Assembly: GCF_009765355.1 (NCBI RefSeq)
Contig: NZ_VTHK01000006.1
Span: 1-64,000, forward strand
Reading direction: 5' to 3'
Length of the DNA stretch: 64,000 nucleotides
DNA from: Amycolatopsis anabasis
GTDB taxonomy: Bacteria > Actinomycetota > Actinomycetes > Mycobacteriales > Pseudonocardiaceae
Below are positions 1 through 8,881 of this stretch, one piece after another (the stretch's first letter is position 1; each line of letters starts with the position of its first letter). A model generated the notes under the pieces. It made no database searches. It saw only the letters and a list, made by a program, of their open reading frames with translations, and was not told the DNA's origin. A program made the position numbers and the translations under genes.

Positions 1-9
1 CGGCCTGAC

Positions 10-362
10 CACTCACGACCCCCAGTACTTGGTTCCCTTACAAGAGACGGTGACCGGTCCGGGCGTGCGGGCGCCGCCTGACTGCCACCCCGATGCTCGT
101 CGCACGTTGTCGGCTAAGAGGAACCGCAACGAGGCCGTGCTCGCCGGGGCGCCCCCCGGGGGGGGCACCTACCGAAACGGGGAACTCGGCCTACCGAAAC
201 GAGGGACTCGCACGTCCGAAACGGGGGACACGCGCCTGCGGGGTCCCCGCCCGCGGCGAGCCTCTCGTTCTGGTCGCGTGTGTTCCCCGTTCCGGTACCC
301 GGAGGACACCACTGTGGCTTTCGGGGCGTTGCAGGTACCGAACGCCGCATTGGGCAACCCCC
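10..362. repeat. Dispersed intergenic repeat, left copy
   Basis: This non-coding stretch is nearly the same as 45677-45963. Both open with CACTCACGACCCC, share AGTACTTGGTTCCC and the GAGACGGTGACCGGTCCGGG block, and end with an imperfect hairpin built from GTGGCTTTCGGGGCG and GAACGCCGCATTGGG. The left copy carries about 60 extra bases (near 115-195), including several CCGAAACGGG(G)GACTCG-like units. The first 13 bases are the right arm of the GTGAGTG/CACTCAC hairpin family, whose left arm would lie outside the window. No protein is evident. It is likely a structured mobile or REP-like intergenic element. Confidence 0.8.
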
Positions 363-398
363 GGCACTCGGTCCCCTGCCCCAAAAGGCAGGCAAGGT

Positions 399-1202
399 CT
401 AGACCAGGGCGCCCCTTTCGCTTTCCACCTGCCTCGTCGGCACCTCCAGCACCTTGTCCGCCGCGATGATCGCCTCGTACAACCGCTGCATCCGGGGACA
501 CGGCAGCAGCCCCAGCTGGTCCCCGAGCACCCGGCTCAACCGGTGGAACACCCGCGCCGCCTCCGCCTGCCGACCGGAACGGTAGAGCGCGACCATCAGC
601 TGCGCGTGAATGTTCTCGTGCATCGGGTAGGCGTCGGCGAGCTTCCGCAGCTCGCCCAGGAGCCCGCCGTGGCGGCCCAGCCGGAGATCGGCCTCGATGC
701 GTTGTTCGAGCACCCCCAGCCGGCACTCCTTCATTTCCAGCTGGTACGCCGAAATCGCCGGACCGGGCAGCACGTCGACCAGCACCGGACCGCGCCAGAG
801 CGCGAGCGCGGACCGGAACAGCTCCGCCGCCCGGTAGTCCTCGTTGCAGGCCAGCGCGGTGTGCGCGTCGAGGACCAGCCGGTCGAAGATCGCGCGGTCG
901 AAGCTTTCCCGGGGAACCAGCAGCTGGTACCCCTGCTTCCGGGTGAGCAGCAGGTCCCCACCGGCACCGTCCGGAATGGACCGCAGCAGCCGGCGGATCT
1001 GCAGCACGTAGGTCTGCAGCGTGGACATGACGCTCTTGGGCGGATCGGTGGACCACAACTCCTCGATGCAGTAGTCCACCGAGACGAACTCGTTCGCGTT
1101 GATCAGTAACAGCGCGAGCAACTGCCGCGCCTTCGGTGCGCTCGGGACGTACGAAACACCGTCTTTGGCCACCAATAGTGGACCCAGAACTCCTAATTGC
1201 AT
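399..1202 (-). CDS. SARP-family pathway regulator (first copy)
   Basis: The 267-aa protein consists of an OmpR-type winged-helix DNA-binding domain (about residues 1-95, starting MQLGVLGPLLV) followed by a bacterial transcriptional activator (BTAD) domain, the layout of small SARPs that switch on antibiotic clusters in actinomycetes. I chose the ATG at 1202 because it has a GGGGGG ribosome site 7 nt upstream and fits the family start; an upstream in-frame start would add 53 unrelated residues. It is divergent from the griI operon across about 580 bp, so it probably activates that operon. It has no NB-ARC or TPR part, unlike the regulator at 37006-39990. Which promoters it binds is an inference. 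Confidence 0.85.
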   Translation of the reverse strand: MQLGVLGPLLVAKDGVSYVPSAPKARQLLALLLINANEFVSVDYCIEELWSTDPPKSVMSTLQTYVLQIRRLLRSIPDGAGGDLLLTRKQGYQLLVPRESFDRAIFDRLVLDAHTALACNEDYRAAELFRSALALWRGPVLVDVLPGPAISAYQLEMKECRLGVLEQRIEADLRLGRHGGLLGELRKLADAYPMHENIHAQLMVALYRSGRQAEAARVFHRLSRVLGDQLGLLPCPRMQRLYEAIIAADKVLEVPTRQVESERGALV

Positions 1203-1783
1203 CAAACTGCCCCCCAGCCGATGGTTACGAAAAGCCAAGATCGTCCGTCGGGCCCCCCGCAACGTCGACGCCATCATATCCGCGCGCCACTGGTCCACAC
1301 GAGTGATTCTCGAAACGTGGCCGTTACGCTCCGCAGAGCCTCCGTCGAGCACCAAGATCATTAACCGAATCGTCGCAGCTCAAGGGCTACAAGCAGGAAC
1401 CGCACGAACATCAACAACTCGGGCATTCACCCGATATTGCATCGAAATCGCTACTCAAAGTAGTCGTGGCGGTATGGTGTCCCACCAGCGCCGAGCACCG
1501 CCCGGGATCGCCCGCGCGCCCGCCGATACTGCGGGCGCACAAGCACTCTCGTACCGTTTACCTAACGCGCGAAGTCGCCCCGATAAATGCACTTTCGGAC
1601 CAATCGGCGGAGCAGCCGGGGAAACTCCGCAATTTACTCCGCCGGAATCAATTACCGTTTCCGTCGTTGATCTACGACGGAAATTAACCGACCCGCGCGC
1701 ACCCTCGCCGACATCGCTCGATCCTTTAGGCGGCCCTGCGACGGTATGGCCATGAGCCCGACACCACGAGCAGGAGGTGCGCC
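1203..1783. promoter_or_regulatory. Divergent intergenic region, SARP / griI operon
   Basis: These 580 bases separate the leftward SARP from the rightward griI gene and must hold both promoters. The stretch is clearly less GC-rich than the neighbouring genes, as expected of promoter DNA. I found no convincing heptameric SARP repeats by eye and no coding potential. AGGAGG about 9 nt before the ATG at 1784 is the griI ribosome site. Confidence 0.55.
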
Positions 1784-2599
1784 ATGGCGACGCTGCCCCT
1801 GACCGGCAAATCCTTGCGACTGGCCAGACTGTCCCGGCATTGCGACGACCGCTTTCTCTTCATCCCCCTCGATCACACGATTTCCGACGGCCCGATCGCG
1901 ACCGCCGCCGGATTCAACCAGCTCGTCCGGGACATCGCCGACGGCGGAGCCGACGCGATCGTGGTGCACAAGGGGCGCGCCCGCACCATCCAGCCGGAAC
2001 TGCTTTCCCGGTGCGCTTTGGTGGTCCACCTGTCCGCCAGCACCGCGCACGCCCCGGACACCAACGCGAAGGTTCTGGTCGGCGAGGTCGCCGAGGCGGT
2101 CCGGCTCGGCGCGGACGCGGTCAGCGTGCACGTCAACATCGGCTCGGACACCGAGGCCGGGCAGCTCGCGGATCTGGGGACCGTCGCCAAGGCCAGTGAC
2201 CGGTGGGGCATTCCGCTGATGGCGATGATGTACCCGCGCGGGCCGCGGCTGACCGAACCCGGCGACCCGGTGCTGCTGTCGCATGTGGTCAACATCGCCG
2301 CGGATCTCGGCGCGGATCTCGTCAAGGTGCCGATGGCCGCACCGCCGGACCGCATGGTCGAGGTGGTGGCCAGCTCCCCGCTGCCGATCGTCGTCGCCGG
2401 CGGTTCCGGTGCGGACACAAGCGTGGCCCAGCTCGCGACGAACGCCCTCACCGTGGGCTGTCACGGGCTGGCCGTCGGGCGCCGCGTGTTCACCAGCGCG
2501 GCTCCCCGGCAGACGGTGCACGAACTCGCCACGATCATCCATGGACCGGAGCTCGCCTCCGAACCCACGCCACAATCCCGAATGGTAGGTGTTCCGTGA
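1784..2599 (+). CDS. griI: 2-amino-4,5-dihydroxy-6-oxo-7-phosphonooxyheptanoate synthase (GriI/CreI-like aldolase)
   Basis: The 271-aa protein is a DhnA-type class I aldolase: it has the IPLDHTISDGP start of the barrel (about residues 26-36) and a Schiff-base lysine in GADLVKVPMA. Known homologues (GriI in grixazone, CreI in cremeomycin biosynthesis) condense dihydroxyacetone phosphate with aspartate semialdehyde, the first step to 3-amino-4-hydroxybenzoic acid. The next gene overlaps it by a GTGA start/stop junction and encodes the partner enzyme, which makes this role much more likely than a sugar aldolase. The gene heads a three-gene rightward operon ended by the hairpin at 5105. The assignment rests on motif and partner, not on an alignment. 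Confidence 0.9.
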   Translation: MATLPLTGKSLRLARLSRHCDDRFLFIPLDHTISDGPIATAAGFNQLVRDIADGGADAIVVHKGRARTIQPELLSRCALVVHLSASTAHAPDTNAKVLVGEVAEAVRLGADAVSVHVNIGSDTEAGQLADLGTVAKASDRWGIPLMAMMYPRGPRLTEPGDPVLLSHVVNIAADLGADLVKVPMAAPPDRMVEVVASSPLPIVVAGGSGADTSVAQLATNALTVGCHGLAVGRRVFTSAAPRQTVHELATIIHGPELASEPTPQSRMVGVP

Positions 2600-3702
2600 A
2601 ATTCGCCTGGATCGACATCCGTTCCGTCCCCGAGAACCAGCGGGCGGCGATCGTCGATGCCGCCATCCACGCCCGGGTGGACGCCATCGTCGACTCCGAC
2701 CTCAGCACGCTCGCGACCCTGCCGAACACGGTGAAACGGGTGCTGGTCGGCGATTCCGCGGTGGAAACCGCGGGCGAAGGCGTGATCGCGCTGCGCGATG
2801 TCGCGAGCGACGACGAGATCGGCGCGCTCGCGGCCCGGGTGCGCGACGGGGACCAGAACGTCGCCGCGCTGGTGAACGTCGTGGACGACCCGACGCTCAC
2901 CCTGGCCTGCCACGCCGCGATCGCGCTGCCCTACACCGTGGTCCAGTTCCGCGATCCGACCAAGATCCCGCTGGAGATCGTCATCGCGGCGGCGGATCCC
3001 GCCCCGGGCTCGCTGATCTGCCAGGCGAACAACCTCGAAGACGCGCAGATCATCGTGGACGTGCTGGAAAAGGGTTCCGACGGGATCATCCTCGCGCCGC
3101 GCAACGCCGACGACGTGTTCGGCCTGGTCCAGCTGCTCCAGGCGAAAACCCCGTCGCTCGCGCTGAACAAGCTGACCGTCGAGTCGATCGAGCACTGCGG
3201 GCTGGGCGATCGGGTCTGCATCGACACGTGCACGCATTTCGAGGAGGACGAGGGCATGCTCGTCGGCTCCTACGCGCACGGATTCATCCTGTGCTGCAGC
3301 GAAACGCATCCGCTGCCGTACATGCCGACCCGCCCGTTCCGGATCAACGCCGGCGCCCTGCATTCCTACGTGCTGGGCCAGGACAACCGCACCAACTACC
3401 TCAGCGAACTGAAGTCGGGCAGCGCGGTCCTCGCCGTGGGCGCGGACGGCCGCACCCGGCGGATCGTCGTCGGGCGGATCAAACTCGAATCCCGGCCGCT
3501 GCTGAGCATCACCGCGAGTTCCGAGGAAGGCGTGCGGACGAACCTGATCGTCCAGGACGACTGGCACGTCCGGGTGCTCGGTCCGGGCGGGCTGGTCCTC
3601 AACGTCACCGAACTCAAGCCCGGTGACCAGTTGCTCGGGTACGTCGCCACCGACAAGCGGCACGTCGGCTGGCCGGTCGGCGAGTTCTGCGTCGAGAAGT
3701 AG
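2596..3702 (+). CDS. griH: 3-amino-4-hydroxybenzoate synthase (GriH/CreH-like, DHQ synthase II family)
   Basis: The 368-aa protein belongs to the 3-dehydroquinate synthase II family (archaeal AroB'). GriH-type members convert the GriI product to 3-amino-4-hydroxybenzoic acid. Visible family features are the KFAWIDIR start, the LEKGSDGIILAP segment in the middle and the conserved C-terminal half with EGMLVGSYAHGF and NAGALHSYV. I chose GTG 2596, which overlaps the griI stop codon (GTGA); the frame is open further upstream but only as an overlap of griI. The translational coupling suggests GriI and GriH are made in step. Streptomycetes use normal AroB for shikimate, so this copy is almost certainly for secondary metabolism. 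Confidence 0.9.
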   Translation: MKFAWIDIRSVPENQRAAIVDAAIHARVDAIVDSDLSTLATLPNTVKRVLVGDSAVETAGEGVIALRDVASDDEIGALAARVRDGDQNVAALVNVVDDPTLTLACHAAIALPYTVVQFRDPTKIPLEIVIAAADPAPGSLICQANNLEDAQIIVDVLEKGSDGIILAPRNADDVFGLVQLLQAKTPSLALNKLTVESIEHCGLGDRVCIDTCTHFEEDEGMLVGSYAHGFILCCSETHPLPYMPTRPFRINAGALHSYVLGQDNRTNYLSELKSGSAVLAVGADGRTRRIVVGRIKLESRPLLSITASSEEGVRTNLIVQDDWHVRVLGPGGLVLNVTELKPGDQLLGYVATDKRHVGWPVGEFCVEK

Positions 3703-3733
3703 TCCACCCGTCGTCCGCCGAAAGGAGACCAAG

Positions 3734-5095
3734 GTGACTCTGGATTCCTGGTGGGGCGCGGAACTGCTCCGCGGTGGCGCGGACGACGCGGTGTGGGCGC
3801 GGGCGGCGAGCCCGGTCACGAACGGCAGCCTGCGTGCCGAAGTGACCCGGCTCGCCGCCCTGTTCCGCGGGCAGGGCATCGGCCCGGGTTGCACCGTCGC
3901 GGTGCAGGGCACGCCGAGTTTCACCCAGCTGTGGTCGATCTTCGCGCTGTGGTCGCTCGGCGCGCAGGTGCTCCTGCTGGACCCGCGGCTGCGCGGGAAC
4001 GACCGGGCCGCGCTGCTGGCCCAGTGCTCGCCGCAGGTCCAGCTCGTCCTCGGCGGCGCTCCCCGATCGCCGGAGGTGTTCATCGAGGAATGCGAGACCC
4101 TGGTGCGCCGGCTGCCCGGCGGCCGCCCGGCGCGCACCGGCCACTGCCTGGTGCAGTTCTCCTCCGGGACCACCGGGCGGATCAAGGCGATCGGCCGGAC
4201 GCCGGAATCCCTGCTCGGCGAGCTGAACCGGCTCGCCGCGATCCCGGGCATGCCGGGCCGCGGCGAGCAGGTGCTGCTGCTCGATTCGACCACGCATTCC
4301 TTCGGCCTGATCGGCGGTGTGCTGCACGCGCTCAACGCCGGCGCCACCACCGTGTTCGCCACCGGCCCGCTCGGCGCCGCGGCCCGGGACGTCCAGGTCA
4401 TCCTCGGCAATCCGCGGCATTTCGAAACCCTCGCCGCCACCCCGGACGCGCTGACGCTGCCCCGGCTCCGGCTCGCCGTGTCCTGCGGGGAAATCCTGCC
4501 GCAGCGGGTATACGACGAATTCGCCGAACGGTTCGGGGTGCTCATCGGCCAGGCCTACGGCACCACCGAAACCGGGATCGTCGCGACCGACCTCGGCGGC
4601 CGGTTCGGGCCGCGCAGCATCGGCCTGCCGGCGCCGGGCATCCGGACCCGCGTCACCGAAGGCGTCCTGCACGTGCACGTTCCCCAGTCGCCGTACCTCT
4701 ACGAACACCATCCGTGGGTCGGCGGCTGGCTGTCCACTCAGGACCTGGTCACCTGGAACCCGGAGCAGCGCGCGCTGCGGTTGCGCGGGCGCGTGGACGC
4801 CGAAGGGGTGGCCGGGTGCACCGACGTCGACCTGCTGGAGATCGAGACCGTGCTGCGCGCGCACCGGCTGGTGTCGAACGCGGTGGTGCTCGGCGATCCG
4901 GTGGAGGCGCACGTCGTCGGCGCGGCCGAGCTGGACGAAGCGGAGCTGCGGGAGTGGTGCCACTGGTTCCTGCCGGACGGGAACACCCCGTCCCGCTATC
5001 ACCTCATGCGCGAACTTCCCTTGACCCCCAACGGAAAGGCCCTGCGCAGCCGGAGTGGGCTGCGGGAGCACCGGCTCGCCGTGGAGAGCCGGTGA
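3734..5095 (+). CDS. ANL-superfamily acid ligase (453 aa), griIH operon
   Basis: This is an adenylate-forming enzyme: P-loop QFSSGTTGRIKAIGR, A5-like QAYGTTETG, the A7 aspartate in GWLSTQDLV, and a C-terminal catalytic lysine in LTPNGKALRS. GTG 3734 follows AAAGGAG by 6 nt and lies 31 nt after griH. At 453 aa it is short for the family (usually 500-560). The hinge region reads GRVDAEGVAGCTDVD instead of the usual D-x-I-x-x-G-G pattern, so the C-terminal domain may behave unusually. Its place right after griIH suggests that it activates 3-amino-4-hydroxybenzoate or a close product. It is the second of two ligases in the locus, and the one at 7158 is the better candidate diazotase. No carrier protein is present, so the acceptor is unknown. 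Confidence 0.8.
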   Translation: MTLDSWWGAELLRGGADDAVWARAASPVTNGSLRAEVTRLAALFRGQGIGPGCTVAVQGTPSFTQLWSIFALWSLGAQVLLLDPRLRGNDRAALLAQCSPQVQLVLGGAPRSPEVFIEECETLVRRLPGGRPARTGHCLVQFSSGTTGRIKAIGRTPESLLGELNRLAAIPGMPGRGEQVLLLDSTTHSFGLIGGVLHALNAGATTVFATGPLGAAARDVQVILGNPRHFETLAATPDALTLPRLRLAVSCGEILPQRVYDEFAERFGVLIGQAYGTTETGIVATDLGGRFGPRSIGLPAPGIRTRVTEGVLHVHVPQSPYLYEHHPWVGGWLSTQDLVTWNPEQRALRLRGRVDAEGVAGCTDVDLLEIETVLRAHRLVSNAVVLGDPVEAHVVGAAELDEAELREWCHWFLPDGNTPSRYHLMRELPLTPNGKALRSRSGLREHRLAVESR

Positions 5096-5104
5096 GAAAA
5101 GGGA

Positions 5105-5149
5105 CCCGCGGGGGACCTGGTCGGTGCACTCGACCAGGTCCCCCGCGGG
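5105..5149 (+). terminator. Strong hairpin terminator after griI operon
   Basis: A perfect 19-bp stem (CCCGCGGGGGACCTGGTCG and its complement) with a 7-nt GTGCACT loop begins 9 nt after the ligase stop. It has no T-tract, as is common in actinomycetes. It may serve both directions, since the SARP gene at 5321 converges on it. Confidence 0.9.
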
Positions 5150-5320
5150 GGCTCTATCATTCTGAGAACTCGCTCCGCGATCCCGTCGACAGGGCGCTCC
5201 TTGGCGAGTCACGCTCGACTTTCCGCTGTTGGGCGCCCTGCCGCCGCGATAGCGGGGCCTTCGGCCGCCGAGTTCCTTGGCTCAAGTCCACAGGCCACTC
5301 CAGTTTCAGCCGCTTCCGTG

Positions 5321-6142
5321 TCAGACAGCCATCGGCACGACCATGTCGAGGGACAGCCTCGACCGCGTGCTCGACGGCGGATCCAGGGTGGCGTCGGCGG
5401 ACAGGATGTTGGTGTAGAGCTCGTGCAGCCGCCGCGAAAGCGCGCCGCCCGAATCCTCGGCCACCGCCTTGCGCAGCCGGTGGAACGCGGCCAGCGCGTC
5501 CACCTGGCGGCCCGAGCGGTAGAGCGCGAGCATCAGCTGCGCGGTGAACTCCTCGTGCGTGCGGTGGTGGTGCACGAGCGCGGTCAGCTCACCGATCAGC
5601 TCGTGATGCCGCCCGAGCTCCAGATCGGCCTCGATGCGATGGCTGATCGCGTCGAGCTGCTTGCGCTGGAGCAACGTGATCGCGGCCCGCAGGATCGGCC
5701 CGGCCACCACGTCGACCAGCGCGGGCGCGCTCCACAGCCGCAGCGCCTCGCGCAGGCCGTGCGCCCGCAGGGCGGTGTCGCGCACGGCCAGGGCCGCGCG
5801 CACCCGGTGCTCGAACACGTCGAGATCGAGTTCGCCGGGTTTCACCACGAGCTCGTACCCGCCCTTGCGGGTGAGCAGCCGCCCGCCGGACCCGTCGGGC
5901 AGGCGCAGCTGTTCCAGCGCCTTGCGCAGTTGCATGACATAGGTGTGCAGGGCCGCGATGGCCCGGGCGGGCGGGGTGCCCTCCCACAGTTCCTCCACGA
6001 ACTGCGGGAGCGGCACCACGCTGTTGGCCTTCAACAGCAGCAACACGAGAACCTGGCGCTGCTTCGCCGCGGTGGGCGTGCGGCAGCAACCACGGTCCTC
6101 CACGGACAGCGGCCCGAGTACCCGGAAGATCATCTGGCTCAT
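5321..6142 (-). CDS. SARP-family pathway regulator (second copy)
   Basis: The 273-aa protein has an OmpR-type winged helix (about 1-95, start MSQMIFRVLGPLSVEDRG) and a BTAD domain ending near the C-terminus. It resembles the SARP at 399-1202 in length and layout but is clearly a diverged copy. The ATG at 6142 overlaps the stop of the methyltransferase gene (ATGA), so the regulator is the last gene of the tailoring operon and rises with it, which suggests positive feedback. A longer in-frame reading upstream is only an overlap of the methyltransferase gene. Confidence 0.87.
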   Translation of the reverse strand: MSQMIFRVLGPLSVEDRGCCRTPTAAKQRQVLVLLLLKANSVVPLPQFVEELWEGTPPARAIAALHTYVMQLRKALEQLRLPDGSGGRLLTRKGGYELVVKPGELDLDVFEHRVRAALAVRDTALRAHGLREALRLWSAPALVDVVAGPILRAAITLLQRKQLDAISHRIEADLELGRHHELIGELTALVHHHRTHEEFTAQLMLALYRSGRQVDALAAFHRLRKAVAEDSGGALSRRLHELYTNILSADATLDPPSSTRSRLSLDMVVPMAV

Positions 6143-7161
6143 CCCGGGATCGTCGCCGGCGCCGCGACCAGGAGGTGGGTCTCCAGCGGCAGTGCGTGCA
6201 CCGAACGCAGCGCGAACCCGGCCTTGTCCAGCATCGTGCGGTACTCGGCCTCGTCCCGTTCCCGGCCGCCCCCGAGCACCACCAGCATGTGCATGCTGAA
6301 GCCCAGCGCCAGCGAGGCGTCCTCGCCGGTGATGAGCCGTTCCAGGATCACCAGCGTCCCGTCCGGCGCCATGGCGCGCCGGATGTTGGCCAGGATCCGG
6401 TGGCACGCCTCGTCGTCGAAGCAGTGCAGGATCCGGGACAGCAGGTAGACGTCCCCGGATTCCGGCACCGATTCGAAGAAGTCGCCGCCGACGCGTTCGC
6501 AGCGGTCGCCGTGGTCGAGGGCGATCGGGTACCGCTCGGACTCCTCGATCACGTGCGGCGCGTCGAACAGCACCGCCCGCGGCTCCGGATTCGCCCGCAG
6601 GAGTTGATCGAGCAGCGATCCGTGGCCGCCGGCGACGTCGACGATGCGCCGGGCCCGCGAGAAGTCGTAGGCCCGGCCGACCTCGGCGAAGAACGGCGCG
6701 CCCGCGTCCATCATGCGCTCGTAGGCGTGCGAAGCCTCGGGGTTCTGCCGGAGGTAGGCGAACAGGTCGCTGCCGAACACCCGGGAGAACGCGGCCCCGC
6801 CGCCACGCAGCGAATGTTCCAGCTCGCCCCACGCGCGGTAGAAGTGATCGCCGTAGAGGCGCATGTGGTGGCGCATGGCGCTGGGCGAATCCGAGCGGAG
6901 CAACTCGCCCACCTCGCTGAGCGCGTACCCGTCGGTCTCGTTCCCGGTCACCACGCCGAGGCTGCCGAGGTAGGCCAGCAACCGGCCCAGCGCGTCCGCG
7001 TCCAGATCCAGGGCCAGGGCCAGTTCGGTGCCGGACATCGGATTCGAGCCGGTGAGGCGGTCGATGACGCCGAGCTCGGTCGCGAAGTAGACGGCCTCGG
7101 TCTTCCAGAAGCCGGTCATCAACTCGATCAGGTGCCGCTCGGCGGAACTCGCGGTGGTCAT
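6139..7161 (-). CDS. SAM-dependent O-methyltransferase (CreN-like)
   Basis: The 340-aa protein has the layout of caffeate/hydroxyneurosporene-type O-methyltransferases: an N-terminal winged-helix dimerisation domain (about 10-100), then a Rossmann fold with the SAM motif IVDVAGGHGSLL and the catalytic-site segment LSRILHCFDDEACHRIL. In cremeomycin assembly an O-methyltransferase (CreN) methylates the ring hydroxyl at C4, and this enzyme fits that role. It overlaps both neighbours by ATGA junctions (upstream ligase, downstream SARP), so all three are translationally coupled. The true substrate hydroxyl cannot be read from sequence. Confidence 0.85.
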   Translation of the reverse strand: MTTASSAERHLIELMTGFWKTEAVYFATELGVIDRLTGSNPMSGTELALALDLDADALGRLLAYLGSLGVVTGNETDGYALSEVGELLRSDSPSAMRHHMRLYGDHFYRAWGELEHSLRGGGAAFSRVFGSDLFAYLRQNPEASHAYERMMDAGAPFFAEVGRAYDFSRARRIVDVAGGHGSLLDQLLRANPEPRAVLFDAPHVIEESERYPIALDHGDRCERVGGDFFESVPESGDVYLLSRILHCFDDEACHRILANIRRAMAPDGTLVILERLITGEDASLALGFSMHMLVVLGGGRERDEAEYRTMLDKAGFALRSVHALPLETHLLVAAPATIPG

Positions 7162-8774
7162 GCGCCCTTCCCCTCTCCGGTCGCGGCGCGCGCTCCCGCT
7201 CCGCGGTCCTCCCGCACCAGTTTGGCCAGCTGGTGCCGCTGGATCTTCCAGGTCGAGGTCCGGGGCAGCTTGTCGAAATCGAGCTGCCACACCGGCGCCA
7301 TCGCGGGCAGGTCGCCGGTGGCCCGCCGCCAGCGCGCCTGGTCGATCGGGCCGTCGTCGCGGGTGGCCACCACGGGCACCGGTTCGCCCTGCGGCCCGGC
7401 CACGATCACGATCTCCCGCAGTTCGTCGAGCCGCGACATGAGGATGTCCTCAACCTCCAGGTTGCTGGTCATCGAGTCGATCTGGTCGACCTCCCGGTCG
7501 AGCAGGTGCAGCAGGCCCCACCGATCCCGATAGCCCATGTCGCCGAGCCGCCACCAACCGTTACGGACCTCCTTCGCGTACCGCGCGTCCTCCCCGAGAT
7601 AAGTGAGGATGCGGGTCCGGCTGCGTACCTCGAGATGGCCGACCGCACCGGTTTTCACCCGTTTGCCGTCCGCCCCGACCACGCGCATCGAGATGAACCC
7701 GGGCAGCGGCATGCCCACACAACGGCCGTCGGCGTTCTTCGCGCTGCGCCGCGTGTACCACCGGCCCGCCACCGGGCCGATCTCGGACTGCCCGTACGCC
7801 TGCAGGAAAAGCGGCCGCCGCCGGTGCGAGGCGCCCAGCATGCGCTGGATGGTTCGCGGGTGCATCGCGTCGAAGGTGGCGCCGAAGTAGCGCACGCTGG
7901 ACAGCGGCTCGGCCGGATCGTCCCCGAGCACTTCCCAGTCGACGTAGTTGTTGGGATGCGTCTCGACATAGCCGGGCCGCGTCCGGGCGAACAGCGGGCC
8001 GACCCGGCGCGGATCCGCGTCCACCGCGATCACCAGCGGGTTGCCCAGTTCCAGCCACATCGCCAGGGCCTGGTAGAACCGCGAATGCACGAACGTCATG
8101 CACAGCGCGGCCTTCTCCTTGCGCCGGATCGGCCAGGCCGCGAGCTTCTGCGGCACCAGGCGGTGGAAACCGGCTTCCGGGCAGTGCACCGCGAGCTTCG
8201 GGATCCCGGTCGTGCCGGAACTGTGCGAGATCAGCGAAGGCTGGCGCGGGTGCAGCAGCACCGCGTCGCGCCGCGGCGCGTCGGTGATGGCCGCCAGCTC
8301 GATGGTGCCGACCCGTTCGGCGCCCGCGGCCAGCAGGACCCCTCGGGTCGCCGTGACGACCGGGATCTCGTGCAGCGGGCCGTCGATCGTGTCGCCGTCG
8401 GTGAGCAGCCACGGCCGATCGAGCCGGTGCAGCAGCGTGAAGACGATCTCGCCGTCGAGGAACGGCGACAGCAGCGCGGGAACCGCGCCGATCCGGGCCA
8501 CCGCGCAGGCGAACAGCGCGATGTCGAAGTTGTTGGTCTTGTACAGGGCCACGCGTTCGGTCGGCCGCACTCCGGCCGCCCACAACCGGGCGGAGAGGTC
8601 GTCCACGACCTCGGCCAGCTGGGCCACGGTGAATTCGGTGCCGCGCTCCGGAGCCCACCGCAACGGCTGGTCGAGGGTCACCTCGAGCCCGGGATCGCGG
8701 CGCGCGGCTTCGTCGAAGATCTTGCCGATGTAGAAACCGTTTCCGCGCATTATTCGGCGGATCAAAGAATGCAT
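7158..8774 (-). CDS. ATP-dependent ligase, likely diazotase (CreM-like)
   Basis: The 538-aa member of the fatty-acyl-CoA synthetase family shows P-loop SHSSGTTGIPKLA, A5-like QAYGQSEIGP, the A7 aspartate in WWRLGDMGY and a late lysine in LPRTSTWKIQR. CreM-type enzymes of this family use ATP to activate nitrous acid and diazotise an aromatic amine. This copy sits between a methyltransferase and a flavin hydroxylase, as expected of the cremeomycin set, and the same locus encodes nitrite-producing CreE/CreD. I chose ATG 8774, preceded by GGAGG 5 nt upstream. A plain CoA ligase for an aromatic acid remains possible. Confidence 0.8.
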   Translation of the reverse strand: MHSLIRRIMRGNGFYIGKIFDEAARRDPGLEVTLDQPLRWAPERGTEFTVAQLAEVVDDLSARLWAAGVRPTERVALYKTNNFDIALFACAVARIGAVPALLSPFLDGEIVFTLLHRLDRPWLLTDGDTIDGPLHEIPVVTATRGVLLAAGAERVGTIELAAITDAPRRDAVLLHPRQPSLISHSSGTTGIPKLAVHCPEAGFHRLVPQKLAAWPIRRKEKAALCMTFVHSRFYQALAMWLELGNPLVIAVDADPRRVGPLFARTRPGYVETHPNNYVDWEVLGDDPAEPLSSVRYFGATFDAMHPRTIQRMLGASHRRRPLFLQAYGQSEIGPVAGRWYTRRSAKNADGRCVGMPLPGFISMRVVGADGKRVKTGAVGHLEVRSRTRILTYLGEDARYAKEVRNGWWRLGDMGYRDRWGLLHLLDREVDQIDSMTSNLEVEDILMSRLDELREIVIVAGPQGEPVPVVATRDDGPIDQARWRRATGDLPAMAPVWQLDFDKLPRTSTWKIQRHQLAKLVREDRGAGARAATGEGKGA

Positions 8775-8881
8775 CAGTCCTCCAGTACCGCTGGATGCGA
8801 ATACTCGCCCGGCGCCGCACAGACCACCCCAGATGCGGTGCGCCGGGTTCGCTGACCAGGTGCTGCCCGATCGCGCGAGGT

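Noticed and set aside
1466..1687. Possible small gene in the SARP-griI gap
   Set aside because: No ribosome site and no protein-like composition; the stretch is better explained as promoter DNA.
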